Origin: Holothuria scabra
Lineage: Eukaryota; Echinodermata; Holothuroidea; Aspidochirotida; Holothuriidae
DNA length: 64,000 nt
NCBI GenBank assembly: GCA_037179385.1
Contig: CM074189.1
Coordinates: 23,683,648-23,747,647, forward strand
Direction of reading: 5' to 3'
A model generated the notes under the pieces. The model was given only the letters and a program-made list of their open reading frames with translations, searched no databases and was not told the origin of the DNA. The position numbers and the translations under genes are program-made. Shown one piece after another: positions 12,208 to 27,400 of the stretch (within the stretch, counting starts at the first letter, position 1; each line of letters starts with the position of its first letter).

Positions 12208-15200
12208 AAAGTGCCACACGGAAAACTATGGAGTAGGGCTGACATTGTTCTCATATAGGTTTTCATGGAATGGAGCAAATTTTTGTAGTCTTCTTTTTTA
12301 CTAGAAAATTCGCCATGCCCACTATGACTCTATCTAATTTTCCTGCCAACTATATTAAAGGACTGGATAAGTGGTTTGGGGGTAATTAAAATACATGTCA
12401 TTTGTTTTCCTTTAAACTAACATGGTTTGCCCGAATTGTCCACATCCTGACCAAATTTCAGATCTCGAAGGTATCTGCAGCCTTGTTTAACAGTTTTTTT
12501 TTTTTTTTCATTTAGAAAAGTGTCCAATATCTGATCCTCTGGAGTACGACATCAGTGTTTTACAGGCGGTGTCACGGGTACTTTATGTTACAGATGAAAA
12601 TGTAGTAATTCCTGAAAGAAACTGTAAAGAACGTTTTACTGCGTTAATCTGACGAAAATTAATTAATTGGAGTGGGTTTAACATGTAATTTTCATGAGTT
12701 CCTCGAATATGAGTAAGCTAGTTAAGCATGCTCTCTGATATTAAGCTAAATAGTCTTACGTCTTCCTTTCCCTTTCTCTCCGTCTTCCCTTTTCTAATTC
12801 TTAATTTGCCCTCTTTAACGCCCGGAAGCCCGTCTTAAGAAGGGGGCACGGGTTTCCACCTGCCCTGTCCCGGAAAATAGGCTACCTTCTCCACGAAAAT
12901 TTCAAAGTGACAAGAAACTTTGTCCTTCTAACTTGTGCCACTGTAGAACGTCGTCCCGTGAAGAATGGTAGTTTGGGCCCCAAATTTACTTCTGTCATGG
13001 GCCCAAAATGGTAAATCTGGCCTTGCTCGTCTTAACAGCACAGAAAAGTTTCGGATTTTCAGAGACAGTAACTTTTGATATACACGCTACACAACCGGTC
13101 AAAGTCCGAAATTTGAAGGTCACTATAAGCATTTCTTTTCATTTATTGGGCTTCATAATATTTTGAAAGTAATTCATACGGTTTACACAAATAATAATGA
13201 AACATTATATAATACGAAGATATTGTGAAGGTACGCACTCTAAAATATCCAGAGAGCTTTTCGAGTAAGTTGCTGCCGAGAGAAAAGGGAAACATAAATT
13301 AAGCTGAGACTGTACCCGAGGTCTGTGATATTACGTACGAACACGAAAAACTGTTAACCTTTGACCTAAAACATCTGCTCGATTTAATTTTCCCTTGGCC
13401 CCTCCCTAATTATCATTGATTCTAGCTTACCCTTGTCCCACATGCATACCCTATACCTTTTCCCCATACTACTCTAGGCATGCCTTACACATTAACCCAT
13501 TTAGGTCATATTTGTTTGGAAAAAGAAGTCAAAGCAGCATCAGCTTAGACTGTCCTAAAAAGTTTTTAGTTCAAACTGGGGCGTTCTCGTCTTTTTCTTT
13601 TATCGTGTTTCTGGTATCGGACCACTAACTCAAATACTCGTGCCTGTAAAAATGTTTACTGACAGACAAAGTGCCTTAAAAATTTATGTGATGTTGTTCC
13701 TGACTGTGTTACTTACAAAATATGATCATTTTTGCATTGGGATTTTGTAGACAACGAGTTGAAACACAGACTGTGCAAAATTCAAGGCAATTTAATTAGT
13801 GCCATTGTTTACTGTATTACTCCGCTCTGTGAAATGCCGTTTTTGAGTAGAAGCTACTACTAAGGGAGCACACCACCATTAGTAGAACGGCCTTGCCGGG
13901 AAAAGTAGTTCCAAAGTACACCGTCAATTTTAGGTCATCTTTAAGTGTGAATTGCTCAAGTTAAGCTAATCAGATGTGGTTGTGTGGTTGTTTTGTTTTG
14001 GATATGAAAGAGGACGTGTCAATGTGTGAGTGTTGCCAAATTGGGAAGAACTGAAGGTGATTTAGACTGTTTAAAAATTTGGTGTGAAAAAGACGTTATT
14101 TCCGTCACCTTGCGGATTAATAGTGTAGAGACCCTAAATTTCATCCCATTGTATCTCAAAATCTAAACGGTCATGCTATGGTGAATTTGTAATGCCATGA
14201 TTGGCCAACTCAATGGCTTTCATGTGAGGGGTAGCTTTAGTGGGGTGTGAACTTTGACTGGGCTGCGGGGGGGGGGGGGCATTTAACGAAAGCAAAATAG
14301 TGTGTAAGTCAATGGAGAAATTAGTGGCGGTGTGCTCCCTTATGCCGGATAACACATACCTATCTCTCTCATCTTATACCCCCCTCCCCGAAGGGGTCTC
14401 AAGTTCTCAGAGAAAGAAATAAACTTCAAACTTCATCATTCAATGGTCAGGAGAAAGGAAATCTGAAAGTGCAATGAAAGCACAGAATGATTGTGAGCTT
14501 CGATCAGAGAGGTGGCATCATAGTGATGGCATGTCCTGGTTGAAAACTTCTACTGGGAGCTAGGGGGTACGGAAGTAGCCTAATTAATGTGCAACTCAAT
14601 GGGACTTATAATTAGTGACCCGCTACCTTCTTGAATTTTCAGATTTTATAAAAGGAGGCGCCTTACTGAAAGAAAAAACAAAAACAAAAGATTGAAGCCA
14701 AGCGTTCAAGGTCTCTGGCCGGTTATGTATCCTGTCAACTACAACAGAGAACCAACTCAGGCGCCTCTCTAGTACCCTTCTGCATACAGTGACGCTCAGC
14801 GTGCTTTGTATACGACAGCAATCTTTCCCCGGGACTCCCTCAAGGACCGGCGATACATTGGGGAGGAACACTACTCGCCTCCCAGTGCAATCAGAGTAGG
14901 ACCATGTGTGAACACTACCGTCCGGTTTGGCGTCAAGCGTGCCGCGCAGGTTATAGTAGAGGATGCCTTATATAAATTGAACATCTGCATCTATCACACG
15001 TTAGGGTGGAATTTTCAAAGTACAAATATTAGCCAGATGTAGTGTTAGCAGAAAGGAGTTATGTTTATCAAATATTTGTAGATACAATTTTTAATTATTT
15101 TTGCATGTTCTTGACAAGATTTTCCTCTATGACTGATGTTTCTTCTTAATATTTTTCATTTTCGCTTCAAATGGAGGCTTATGTCACAGAAACGTCACAA

Positions 15201-16272
15201 TCTTTTATTGTACGGTACGTGCCGTAGGATAATTTTCATTGAGGACAGTTAAACACACTGAGGTAACTGTAACGTGACCCAATGTTATTTTTTATTCATC
15301 TCTCGAGGTTTATTTCATTTTATCACTGAAAAATTTTCTGGGATCTTGTCTCAGTCAGTTCTTCCTTATTTGCTTTAAAGAGGTTGTTTCATTATTTATT
15401 AGGGATTATCTTATGTTTACTCATTTTTGTAATGATCAGATGATAGAAAGAGAGTGGTTCTCGAAAAGTGTTTCCAACTTGTTTAATAAATGTTGAAATG
15501 TAATTCAAAATGGGTTATTTTGAGAATGACACAACATTTACAATTAAAATAACTAGAATAAAAATAATCATCCCTATTAGTGTAATAGATCAGGTCATTT
15601 TGTTAAGGCCTGCGAAATTTGGGACACGGTCCGTTTTGTGGCGCACGTAACTTTGCTTGCAAAAAGTTGAGAACAGCCATCCCGAAAATGTTAAGGTTTC
15701 GGCGAAAGGTTCTAATAGCTTCTCGCCTCTTAGCTCTTCGCCAGAGAGTCGAGGGGACTTTTAGAAAAAAGCTTCTAATAGCTTCTTTGGGAAGCAGTGA
15801 AAGTTTTGGTTTCGCCGAACGGCTCTTTGCCAGAGGGTCGAGAGGACTTTAGAAAAAGTAGCTTCTAGGTCTTTTGACTGTTATCGCTTGTAGTATCTTT
15901 CATTAATTCTAGAATGTAGTCTCACGTAACACACTTCATTGTTTTATATATCTCGGCTCAAGAATGTCCTATGAAGATTGGAGTTGGACTGATAATTTTT
16001 TCATGCGTTTATATTACATTTTGGAATTATTTTACGTGAGATATACTTTAATATCGCGTGTAGGCTATATACAGAACTAAAACTTTTGACGGACAAATTT
16101 TTTAATGCATTTAGACATGCACGTGACATGTACCCCTCTCCCCGTCTGCCCGCCATCCTGGCATTGAAAGCGTCTCGTGTTTTTTTTTTTTTCTTTCTTT
16201 GTTTTGTTCTTTTATTTCTTTGGCGGGGGAGGGGGGAGGACACGTTCATTCGAGTATTGTACCATTTCGGAG
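12208..16272. repeat. Array unit 4
   Basis: Full unit of 4,065 bases, last of the unit 2-4 subgroup. G tract of 13. The poly-T tract near 16180 is shorter than in units 2 and 3. TA-flanked element 13863-14340; U2-like segment 15861-15902. Confidence 0.95.
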
Positions 16273-19200
16273 AAAGTGCCACACGGAAAACTATGGAGTA
16301 GGGCTGACATTGTTCTCATATAGGTTTTCATGGAATGGAGCAAATTTTTGTAGTCTTCTTTTTACTAGAAAATTCGCCATGCCCACTATGACTCTATCTA
16401 ATTTTCCTGCCAACTATATTAAAGGACTGGATAAGTGGTTTGGGGGTAATTAAAATACATGTCATTTGTTTTCCTTTAAACTAACATGGTTTGCCCGAAT
16501 TGTCCACATCCTGACCAAATTTCAGATCTCGAAGGTATCTGCAGCCCTGTTTAACAGTTTTTTTTTTCATTTAGAAAAGTGTCCAATATCTGATCCTCTG
16601 GAGTACGACATCAGTGTTTTACAGGCGGTGTCACGGGTACTTTATGTTACAGATGAAAATGTAGTAATTCCTGAAAGAAACTGTAAAGAACGTTTTACTG
16701 CGTTAATCTGACGAAAATTAATTAATTGGAGTGGGTTTAACATGTAATTTTCATGAGTTCCTCGAATATGGGTAAGCTAGTTAAGCATGCTCTCTGATAT
16801 TAAGCTAAATAGTCTTACGTCTTCCTTTCCCTTTCTCTCCGTCTTCCCTTTTCTAATTCTTAATTTGCCCTCTTTAACGCCCGGAAGCCCGTCTTAAGAA
16901 GGGGGCACGGGTTTCCACCTGCCCTGTCCCGGAAAATAGGCTACCTTCTCCACGAAAATTTCAAAGTGACAAGAAACTTTGTCCTTCTAACTTGTGCCAC
17001 TGTAGAACGTCGTCCCGTGAAGAATGGTAGTTTGGGCCCCAAATTTACTTCTGTCATGGGCCCAAAATGGTAAATCTGGCCTTGCTCGTCTTAACAGCAC
17101 AGAAAAGTTTCGGATTTTCAGAGACAGTAACTTTTGATATACACGCTACACAACCGGTCAAAGTCCGAAATTTGAAGGTCACTATAAGCATTTCTTTTCA
17201 TTTATTGGGCTTCATAATATTTTGAAAGTAATTCATACGGTTTACACAAATAATAATGAAACATTATATAATACGAAGATATTGTGAAGGTACGCACTCT
17301 AAAATATCCAGAGAGCTTTTCGAGTAAGTTGCTGCCGAGAGAAAAGGGAAACATAAATTAAGCTGAGACTGTACCCGAGGTCTGTGATATTACGTACGAA
17401 CACGAAAAACTGTTAACCTTTGACCTAAAACATCTGCTCGATTTAATTTTCCCTTGGCCCCTCCCTAATTATCATTGATTCTAGCTTACCCTTGTCCCAC
17501 ATGCATACCCTATACCTTTTCCCCATACTACTCTAGGCATGCCTTACACATTAACCCATTTAGGTCATATTTGTTTGGAAAAAGAAGTCAAAGCAGCATC
17601 AGCTTAGACTGTCCTAAAAAGTTTTTAGTTCAAACTGGGGCGTTCTCGTCTTTTTCTTTTATCGTGTTTCTGGTATCGGACCACTAACTCAAATACTCGT
17701 GCCTGTAAAAATGTTTACTGACAGACAAAGTGCCTTAAAAATTTATGTGATGTTGTTCCTGACTGTGTTACTTACAAAATATGATCATTTTTGCATTGGG
17801 ATTTTGTAGACAACGAGTTGAAACACAGACTGTGCAAAATTCAAGGCAATTTAATTAGTGCCATTGTTTACTGTATTACTCCGCTCTGTGAAATGCCGTT
17901 TTTGAGTAGAAGCTACTACTAAGGGAGCACACCACCATTAGTAGAACGGCCTTGCCGGGAAAAGTAGTTCCAAAGTACACCGTCAATTTTAGGTCATCTT
18001 TAAGTGTGAATTGCTCAAGTTAAGCTAATCAGATGTGGTTGTGTGGTTGTTTTGTTTTGGATATGAAAGAGGACGTGTCAATGTGTGAGTGTTGCCAAAT
18101 TGGGAAGAACTGAAGGTGATTTAGACTGTTTAAAAATTTGGTGTGAAAAAGACGTTATTTCCGTCACCTTGCGGATTAATAGTGTAGAGACCCTAAATTT
18201 CATCCCATTGTATCTCAAAATCTAAACGGTCATGCTATGGTGAATTTGTAATGCCATGATTGGCCAACTCAATGGCTTTCATGTGAGGGGTAGCTTTAGT
18301 GGGGTGTGAACTTTGACTGGGCTGCGGGGGGGGGGGGGGCATTTAACGAAAGCAAAATAGTGTGTAAGTCAATGGAGAAATTAGTGGCGGTGTGCTCCCT
18401 TATGCCGGATAACACATACCTATCTCTCTCATCTTATACCCCCTCCCCGAAGGGGTCTCAAGTTCTTAGAGAAAGAAATAAACTTCAAACTTCATCATTC
18501 AATGGTCAGGAGAAAGGAAATCTGAAAGTGCAATGAAAGCACAGAATGATTGTGAGCTTCGATCAGAGAGGTGGCATCATAGTGATGGCATGTCCTGGTT
18601 GAAAACTTCTACTGGGAGCTAGGGGGTACGGAAGTAGCCTAATTAATGTGCAACTCAATGGGACTTATAATTAGTGACCCGCTACCTTCTTGAATTTTCA
18701 GATTTTATAAAAGGAGGCGCCTTACTGAAAGAAAAAAAAACAAAAACAAAAGATTGAAGCCAAGCGTTCAAGGTCTCTGGCCGGTTATGTATCCTGTCAA
18801 CTACAACAGAGAACCAACTCAGGCGCCTCTCTAGTACCCTTCTGCATACAGTGACGCTCAGCGTGCTTTGTATACGACAGCAATCTTTCCCCGGGACTCT
18901 CCTCAAGGACCGGCGATACATTGGGGAGGAACACTACTCGCCTCCCAGTGCAATCAGAGTAGGACCATGTGTGAACACTACCGTCCGGTTTGGCGTCAAG
19001 CGTGCCGCGCAGGTTATAGTAGAGGATGCCTTATATAAATTGAACATCTGCATCTATCACACGTTAGGGTGGAATTTTCAAAGTACAAATATTAGCCAGA
19101 TGTAGTGTTAGCAGAAAGGAGTTATGTTTATCAAATATTTGTAGATACAATTTTTAATTATTTTTGCATGTTCTTGACAAGATTTTCCTCTATGACTGAT

Positions 19201-20338
19201 GTTTCTTCTTAATATTTTTCATTTTCGCTTCAAATGGAGGCTTATGTCACAGAAACGTCACAATCTTTTATTGTACGGTACGTGCCGTAGGATAATTTTC
19301 ATTGAGGACAGTTAAACACACTGAGGTAACTGTAACGTGACCCAATGTTATTTTTTATTCATCTCTCGAGGTTTATTTCATTTTATCACTGAAAAATTTT
19401 CTGGGATCTTGTCTCAGTCAGTTCTTCCTTATTTGCTTTAAAGAGGTTGTTTCATTATTTATTAGGGATTATCTTATGTTTACTCATTTTTGTAATGATC
19501 AGATGATAGAAAGAGAGTGGTTCTCGAAAAGTGTTTCCAACTTGTTTAATAAATGTTGAAATGTAATTCAAAATGGGTTATTTTGAGAATGACACAACAT
19601 TTACAATTAAAATAACTAGAATAAAAATAATCATCCCTATTAGTGTAATAGATCAGGTCATTTTGTTAAGGCCTGCGAAATTTGGGACACGGTCCGTTTT
19701 GTGGCGCACGTAACTTTGCTTGCAAAAAGTTGAGAACAGCCATCCCGAAAATGTTAAGGTTTCGGCGAAAGGTTCTAATAGCTTCTCGCCTCTTAGCTCT
19801 TCGCCAGAGAGTCGAGGGGACTTTTAGAAAAAGCTTCTAATAGCTTCTTTGGGAAGCAGTGAAAGTTTTGGTTTCGCCGAACGGCTCTTTGCCAGAGGGT
19901 CGAGAGGACTTTAGAAAAAGTAGCTTCTAGGTCTTTTGACTGTTATCGCTTGTAGTATCTTTCATTAATTCTAGAATGTAGTCTCACGTAACACACTTCA
20001 TTGTTTTATATATCTCGGCTCAAGAATGTCCTATGAAGATTGGAGTTGGACTGATAATTTTTTCATGCGTTTATATTACATTTTGGAATTATTTTACGTG
20101 AGATATACTTTAATATCGCGTGTAGGCTATATACAGAACTAAAACTTTTGACGGACAAATTTTTTAATGCATTTAGACATGCACGTGACATGTACCCCTC
20201 TCCCCGTCTGCCCGCCATCCTGGCATTGAAAGCGTCTCGTGTTTTTTTTTTTTTTCTTCTTTCTTTGTTTTGTTCTTTTATTTCTTTGGCGGGGGAGGGG
20301 GGAGGACACGTTCATTCGAGTATTGTACCATTTCGGAG
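16273..20338. repeat. Array unit 5
   Basis: Full unit of 4,066 bases. It looks intermediate: it has the CGCCTCTTAGCTC variant of units 2-4 but not their one-base deletion, and reads ACTCTCCTC at that site near 18896. G tract of 14. TA-flanked element 17922-18400; U2-like segment 19923-19964. Confidence 0.95.
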
Positions 20339-23300
20339 AAAGTGCCACACGGAAAACTATGGAGTAGGGCTGACATTGTTCTCATATAGGTTTTCATGGA
20401 ATGGAGCAAATTTTTGTAGTCTTCTTTTTACTAGAAAATTCGCCATGCCCACTATGACTCTATCTAATTTTCCTGCCAACTATATTAAAGGACTGGATAA
20501 GTGGTTTGGGGGTAATTAAAATACATGTCATTTGTTTTCCTTTAAACTAACATGGTTTGCCCGAATTGTCCACATCCTGACCAAATTTCAGATCTCGAAG
20601 GTATCTGCAGCCTTGTTTAACAGTTTTTTTTTTTTCATTTAGAAAAGTGTCCAATATCTGATCCTCTGGAGTACGACATCAGTGTTTTACAGGCGGTGTC
20701 ACGGGTACTTTATGTTACAGATGAAAATGTAGTAATTCCTGAAAGAAACTGTAAAGAACGTTTTACTGCGTTAATCTGACGAAAATTAATTAATTGGAGT
20801 GGGTTTAACATGTAATTTTCATGAGTTCCTCGAATATGGGTAAGCTAGTTAAGCATGCTCTCTGATATTAAGCTAAATAGTCTTACGTCTTCCTTTCCCT
20901 TTCTCTCCGTCTTCCCTTTTCTAATTCTTAATTTGCCCTCTTTAACGCCCGGAAGCCCGTCTTAAGAAGGGGGCACGGGTTTCCACCTGCCCTGTCCCGG
21001 AAAATAGGCTACCTTCTCCACGAAAATTTCAAAGTGACAAGAAACTTTGTCCTTCTAACTTGTGCCACTGTAGAACGTCGTCCCGTGAAGAATGGTAGTT
21101 TGGGCCCCAAATTTACTTCTGTCATGGGCCCAAAATGGTAAATCTGGCCTTGCTCGTCTTAACAGCACAGAAAAGTTTCGGATTTTCAGAGACAGTAACT
21201 TTTGATATACACGCTACACAACCGGTCAAAGTCCGAAATTTGAAGGTCACTATAAGCATTTCTTTTCATTTATTGGGCTTCATAATATTTTGAAAGTAAT
21301 TCATACGGTTTACACAAATAATAATGAAACATTATATAATACGAAGATATTGTGAAGGTACGCACTCTAAAATATCCAGAGAGCTTTTCGAGTAAGTTGC
21401 TGCCGAGAGAAAAGGGAAACATAAATTAAGCTGAGACTGTACCCGAGGTCTGTGATATTACGTACGAACACGAAAAACTGTTAACCTTTGACCTAAAACA
21501 TCTGCTCGATTTAATTTTCCCTTGGCCCCTCCCTAATTATCATTGATTCTAGCTTACCCTTGTCCCACATGCATACCCTATACCTTTTCCCCATACTACT
21601 CTAGGCATGCCTTACACATTAACCCATTTAGGTCATATTTGTTTGGAAAAAGAAGTCAAAGCAGCATCAGCTTAGACTGTCCTAAAAAGTTTTTAGTTCA
21701 AACTGGGGCGTTCTCGTCTTTTTCTTTTATCGTGTTTCTGGTATCGGACCACTAACTCAAATACTCGTGCCTGTAAAAATGTTTACTGACAGACAAAGTG
21801 CCTTAAAAATTTATGTGATGTTGTTCCTGACTGTGTTACTTACAAAATATGATCATTTTTGCATTGGGATTTTGTAGACAACGAGTTGAAACACAGACTG
21901 TGCAAAATTCAAGGCAATTTAATTAGTGCCATTGTTTACTGTATTACTCCGCTCTGTGAAATGCCGTTTTTGAGTAGAAGCTACTACTAAGGGAGCACAC
22001 CACCATTAGTAGAACGGCCTTGCCGGGAAAAGTAGTTCCAAAGTACACCGTCAATTTTAGGTCATCTTTAAGTGTGAATTGCTCAAGTTAAGCTAATCAG
22101 ATGTGGTTGTGTGGTTGTTTTGTTTTGGATATGAAAGAGGACGTGTCAATGTGTGAGTGTTGCCAAATTGGGAAGAACTGAAGGTGATTTAGACTGTTTA
22201 AAAATTTGGTGTGAAAAAGACGTTATTTCCGTCACCTTGCGGATTAATAGTGTAGAGACCCTAAATTTCATCCCATTGTATCTCAAAATCTAAACGGTCA
22301 TGCTATGGTGAATTTGTAATGCCATGATTGGCCAACTCAATGGCTTTCATGTGAGGGGTAGCTTTAGTGGGGTGTGAACTTTGACTGGGCTGCGGGGGGG
22401 GGGGCATTTAACGAAAGCAAAATAGTGTGTAAGTCAATGGAGAAATTAGTGGCGGTGTGCTCCCTTATGCCGGATAACACATACCTATCTCTCTCATCTT
22501 ATACCCCCCTCCCCGAAGGGGTCTCAAGTTCTTAGAGAAAGAAATAAACTTCAAACTTCATCATTCAATGGTCAGGAGAAAGGAAATCTGAAAGTGCAAT
22601 GAAAGCACAGAATGATTGTGAGCTTCGATCAGAGAGGTGGCATCATAGTGATGGCATGTCCTGGTTGAAAACTTCTACTGGGAGCTAGGGGGTACGGAAG
22701 TAGCCTAATTAATGTGCAACTCAATGGGACTTATAATTAGTGACCCGCTACCTTCTTGAATTTTCAGATTTTATAAAAGGAGGCGCCTTACTGAAAGAAA
22801 AAAAAACAAAAACAAAAGATTGAAGCCAAGCGTTCAAGGTCTCTGGCCGGTTATGTATCCTGTCAACTACAACAGAGAACCAACTCAGGCGCCTCTCTAG
22901 TACCCTTCTGCATACAGTGACGCTCAGCGTGCTTTGTATACGACAGCAATCTTTCCCCGGGACTCCCCTCAAGGACCGGCGATACATTGGGGAGGAACAC
23001 TACTCGCCTCCCAGTGCAATCAGAGTAGGACCATGTGTGAACACTACCGTCCGGTTTGGCGTCAAGCGTGCCGCGCAGGTTATAGTAGAGGATGCCTTAT
23101 ATAAATTGAACATCTGCATCTATCACACGTTAGGGTGGAATTTTCAAAGTACAAATATTAGCCAGATGTAGTGTTAGCAGAAAGGAGTTATGTTTATCAA
23201 ATATTTGTAGATAAAATTTTTAATTATTTTTGCATGTTCTTGACAAGATTTTCCTCTATGACTGATGTTTCTTCTTAATATTTTTCATTTTCGCTTCAAA

Positions 23301-24405
23301 TGGAGGCTTATGTCACAGAAACGTCACAATCTTTTATTGTACGGTACGTGCCGTAGGATAATTTTCATTGAGGACAGTTAAACACACTGAGGTAACTGTA
23401 ACGTGACCCAATGTTATTTTTTATTCATCTCTCGAGGTTTATTTCATTTTATCACTGAAAAATTTTCTGGGATCTTGTCTCAGTCAGTTCTTCCTTATTT
23501 GCTTTAAAGAGGTTGTTTCATTATTTATTAGGGATTATCTTATGTTTACTCATTTTTGTAATGATCAGATGATAGAAAGAGAGTGGTTCTCAAAAAGTGT
23601 TTCCAACTTGTTTAATAAATGTTGAAATGTAATTCAAAATGGGTTATTTTGAGAATGACACAACATTTACAATTAAAATAACTAGAATAAAAATAATCAT
23701 CCCTATTAGTGTAATAGATCAGGTCATTTTGTTAAGGCCTGCGAAATTTGGGACACGGTCCGTTTTGTGGCGCACGTAACTTTGCTTGCAAAAAGTTGAG
23801 AACAGCCATCCCGAAAATGTTAAGGTTTCGGCGAAAGGTTCTAATAGCTTCTCGCCCCTTGGCTCTTCGCCAGAGAGTCGAGGGGACTTTTAGAAAAAAG
23901 CTTCTAATAGCTTCTTTGGGAAGCAGTGAAAGTTTTGGTTTCGCCGAACGGCTCTTTGCCAGAGGGTCGAGAGGACTTTAGAAAAAGTAGCTTCTAGGTC
24001 TTTTGACTGTTATCGCTTGTAGTATCTTTCATTAATTCTAGAATGTAGTCTCACGTAACACACTTCATTGTTTTATATATCTCGGCTCAAGAATGTCCTA
24101 TGAAGATTGGAGTTGGACTGATAATTTTTTCATGCGTTTATATTACATTTTGGAATTATTTTACGTGAGATATACTTTAATATCGCGTGTAGGCTATATA
24201 CAGAACTAAAACTTTTGACGGACAAATTTTTTAATGCATTTAGACATGCACGTGACATGTACCCCTCTCCCCGTCTGCCCGCCATCCTGGCATTGAAAGC
24301 GTCTCGTGTTTTTTTTTTTTTTCTTCTTTCTTTGTTTTGTTCTTTTATTTCTTTGGCGGGGGAGGGGGGAGGACACGTTCATTCGAGTATTGTACCATTT
24401 CGGAG
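20339..24405. repeat. Array unit 6
   Basis: Full unit of 4,067 bases. It shares with unit 8 TTCTCAAAAAGTG near 23588 (others TTCTCGAAAAGTG), and with units 1 and 8 GATAAAATTTT near 23211 (others GATACAATTTT). G tract of 11. TA-flanked element 21990-22465; U2-like segment 23990-24031. Confidence 0.95.
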
Positions 24406-27400
24406 AAAGTGCCACACGGAAAACTATGGAGTAGGGCTGACATTGTTCTCATATAGGTTTTCATGGAATGGAGCAAATTTTTGTAGTCTTCTTTTTACTA
24501 GAAAATTCGCCATGCCCACTATGACTCTATCTAATTTTCCTGCCAACTATATTAAAGGATTGGATAAGTGGTTTGGGGGTAATTAAAATACATGTCATTT
24601 GTTTTCCTTTAAACTAACATGGTTTGCCCGAATTGTCCACATCCTGACCAAATTTCAGATCTCGAAGGTATCTGCAGCCTTGTTTAACAGTTTTTTTTTT
24701 TTTTCATTTAGAAAAGTGTCCAATATCTGATCCTCTGGAGTACGACATCAGTGTTTTACAGGCGGTGTCACGGGTACTTTATGTTACAGATGAAAATGTA
24801 GTAATTCCTGAAAGAAACTGTAAAGAACGTTTTACTGCGTTAATCTGACGAAAATTAATTAATTGGAGTGGGTTTAACATGTAATTTTCATGAGTTCCTC
24901 GAATATGGGTAAGCTAGTTAAGCATGCTCTCTGATATTAAGCTAAATAGTCTTACGTCTTCCTTTCCCTTTCTCTCCGTCTTCCCTTTTCTAATTCTTAA
25001 TTTGCCCTCTTTAACGCCCGGAAGCCCGTCTTAAGAAGGGGGCACGGGTTTCCACCTGCCCTGTCCCGGAAAATAGGCTACCTTCTCCACGAAAATTTCA
25101 AAGTGACAAGAAACTTTGTCCTTCTAACTTGTGCCACTGTAGAACGTCGTCCCGTGAAGAATGGTAGTTTGGGCCCCAAATTTACTTCTGTCATGGGCCC
25201 AAAATGGTAAATCTGGCCTTGCTCGTCTTAACAGCACAGAAAAGTTTCGGATTTTCAGAGACAGTAACTTTTGATATACACGCTACACAACCGGTCAAAG
25301 TCCGAAATTTGAAGGTCACTATAAGCATTTCTTTTCATTTATTGGGCTTCATAATATTTTGAAAGTAATTCATACGGTTTACACAAATAATAATGAAACA
25401 TTATATAATACGAAGATATTGTGAAGGTACGCACTCTAAAATATCCAGAGAGCTTTTCGAGTAAGTTGCTGCCGAGAGAAAAGGGAAACATAAATTAAGC
25501 TGAGACTGTACCCGAGGTCTGTGATATTACGTACGAACACGAAAAACTGTTAACCTTTGACCTAAAACATCTGCTCGATTTAATTTTCCCTTGGCCCCTC
25601 CCTAATTATCATTGATTCTAGCTTACCCTTGTCCCACATGCATACCCTATACCTTTTCCCCATACTACTCTAGGCATGCCTTACACATTAACCCATTTAG
25701 GTCATATTTGTTTGGAAAAAGAAGTCAAAGCAGCATCAGCTTAGACTGTCCTAAAAAGTTTTTAGTTCAAACTGGGGCGTTCTCGTCTTTTTCTTTTATC
25801 GTGTTTCTGGTATCGGACCACTAACTCAAATACTCGTGCCTGTAAAAATGTTTACTGACAGACAAAGTGCCTTAAAAATTTATGTGATGTTGTTCCTGAC
25901 TGTGTTACTTACAAAATATGATCATTTTTGCATTGGGATTTTGTAGACAACGAGTTGAAACACAGACTGTGCAAAATTCAAGGCAATTTAATTAGTGCCA
26001 TTGTTTACTGTATTACTCCGCTCTGTGAAATGCCGTTTTTGAGTAGAAGCTACTACTAAGGGAGCACACCACCATTAGTAGAACGGCCTTGCCGGGAAAA
26101 GTAGTTCCAAAGTACACCGTCAATTTTAGGTCATCTTTAAGTGTGAATTGCTCAAGTTAAGCTAATCAGATGTGGTTGTGTGGTTGTTTTGTTTTGGATA
26201 TGAAAGAGGACGTGTCAATGTGTGAGTGTTGCCAAATTGGGAAGAACTGAAGGTGATTTAGACTGTTTAAAAATTTGGTGTGAAAAAGACGTTATTTCCG
26301 TCACCTTGCGGATTAATAGTGTAGAGACCCTAAATTTCATCCCATTGTATCTCAAAATCTAAACGGTCATGCTATGGTGAATTTGTAATGCCATGATTGG
26401 CCAACTCAATGGCTTTCATGTGAGGGGTAGCTTTAGTGGGGTGTGAACTTTGACTGGGCTGCGGGGGGGGGGGGGCATTTAACGAAAGCAAAATAGTGTG
26501 TAAGTCAATGGAGAAATTAGTGGCGGTGTGCTCCCTTATGCCGGATAACACATACCTATCTCTCTCATCTTATACCCCCCTCCCCGAAGGGGTCTCAAGT
26601 TCTTAGAGAAAGAAATAAACTTCAAACTTCATCATTCAATGGTCAGGAGAAAGGAAATCTGAAAGTGCAATGAAAGCACAGAATGATTGTGAGCTTCGAT
26701 CAGAGAGGTGGCATCATAGTGATGGCATGTCCTGGTTGAAAACTTCTACTGGGAGCTAGGGGGTACGGAAGTAGCCTAATTAATGTGCAACTCAATGGGA
26801 CTTATAATTAGTGACCCGCTACCTTCTTGAATTTTCAGATTTTATAAAAGGAGGCGCCTTACTGAAAGAAAAAACAAAAACAAAAGATTGAAGCCAAGCG
26901 TTCAAGGTCTCTGGCCGGTTATGTATCCTGTCAACTACAACAGAGAACCAACTCAGGCGCCTCTCTAGTACCCTTCTGCATACAGTGACGCTCAGCGTGC
27001 TTTGTATACGACAGCAATCTTTCCCCGGGACTCCCCTCAAGGACCGGCGATACATTGGGGAGGAACACTACTCGCCTCCCAGTGCAATCAGAGTAGGACC
27101 ATGTGTGAACACTACCGTCCGGTTTGGCGTCAAGCGTGCCGCGCAGGTTATAGTAGAGGATGCCTTATATAAATTGAACATCTGCATCTATCACACGTTA
27201 GGGTGGAATTTTCAAAGTACAAATATTAGCCAGATGTAGTGTTAGCAGAAAGGAGTTATGTTTATCAAATATTTGTAGATACAATTTTTAATTATTTTTG
27301 CATGTTCTTGACAAGATTTTCCTCTATGACTGATGTTTCTTCTTAATATTTTTCATTTTCGCTTCAAATGGAGGCTTATGTCACAGAAACGTCACAATCT

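Noticed and set aside
20148..20519. 123-codon frame in array units 5 and 6
   Set aside because: It exists only where the poly-T tract happens to keep frame; other units break it. The product is low-complexity Phe/Leu translated from poly-T.
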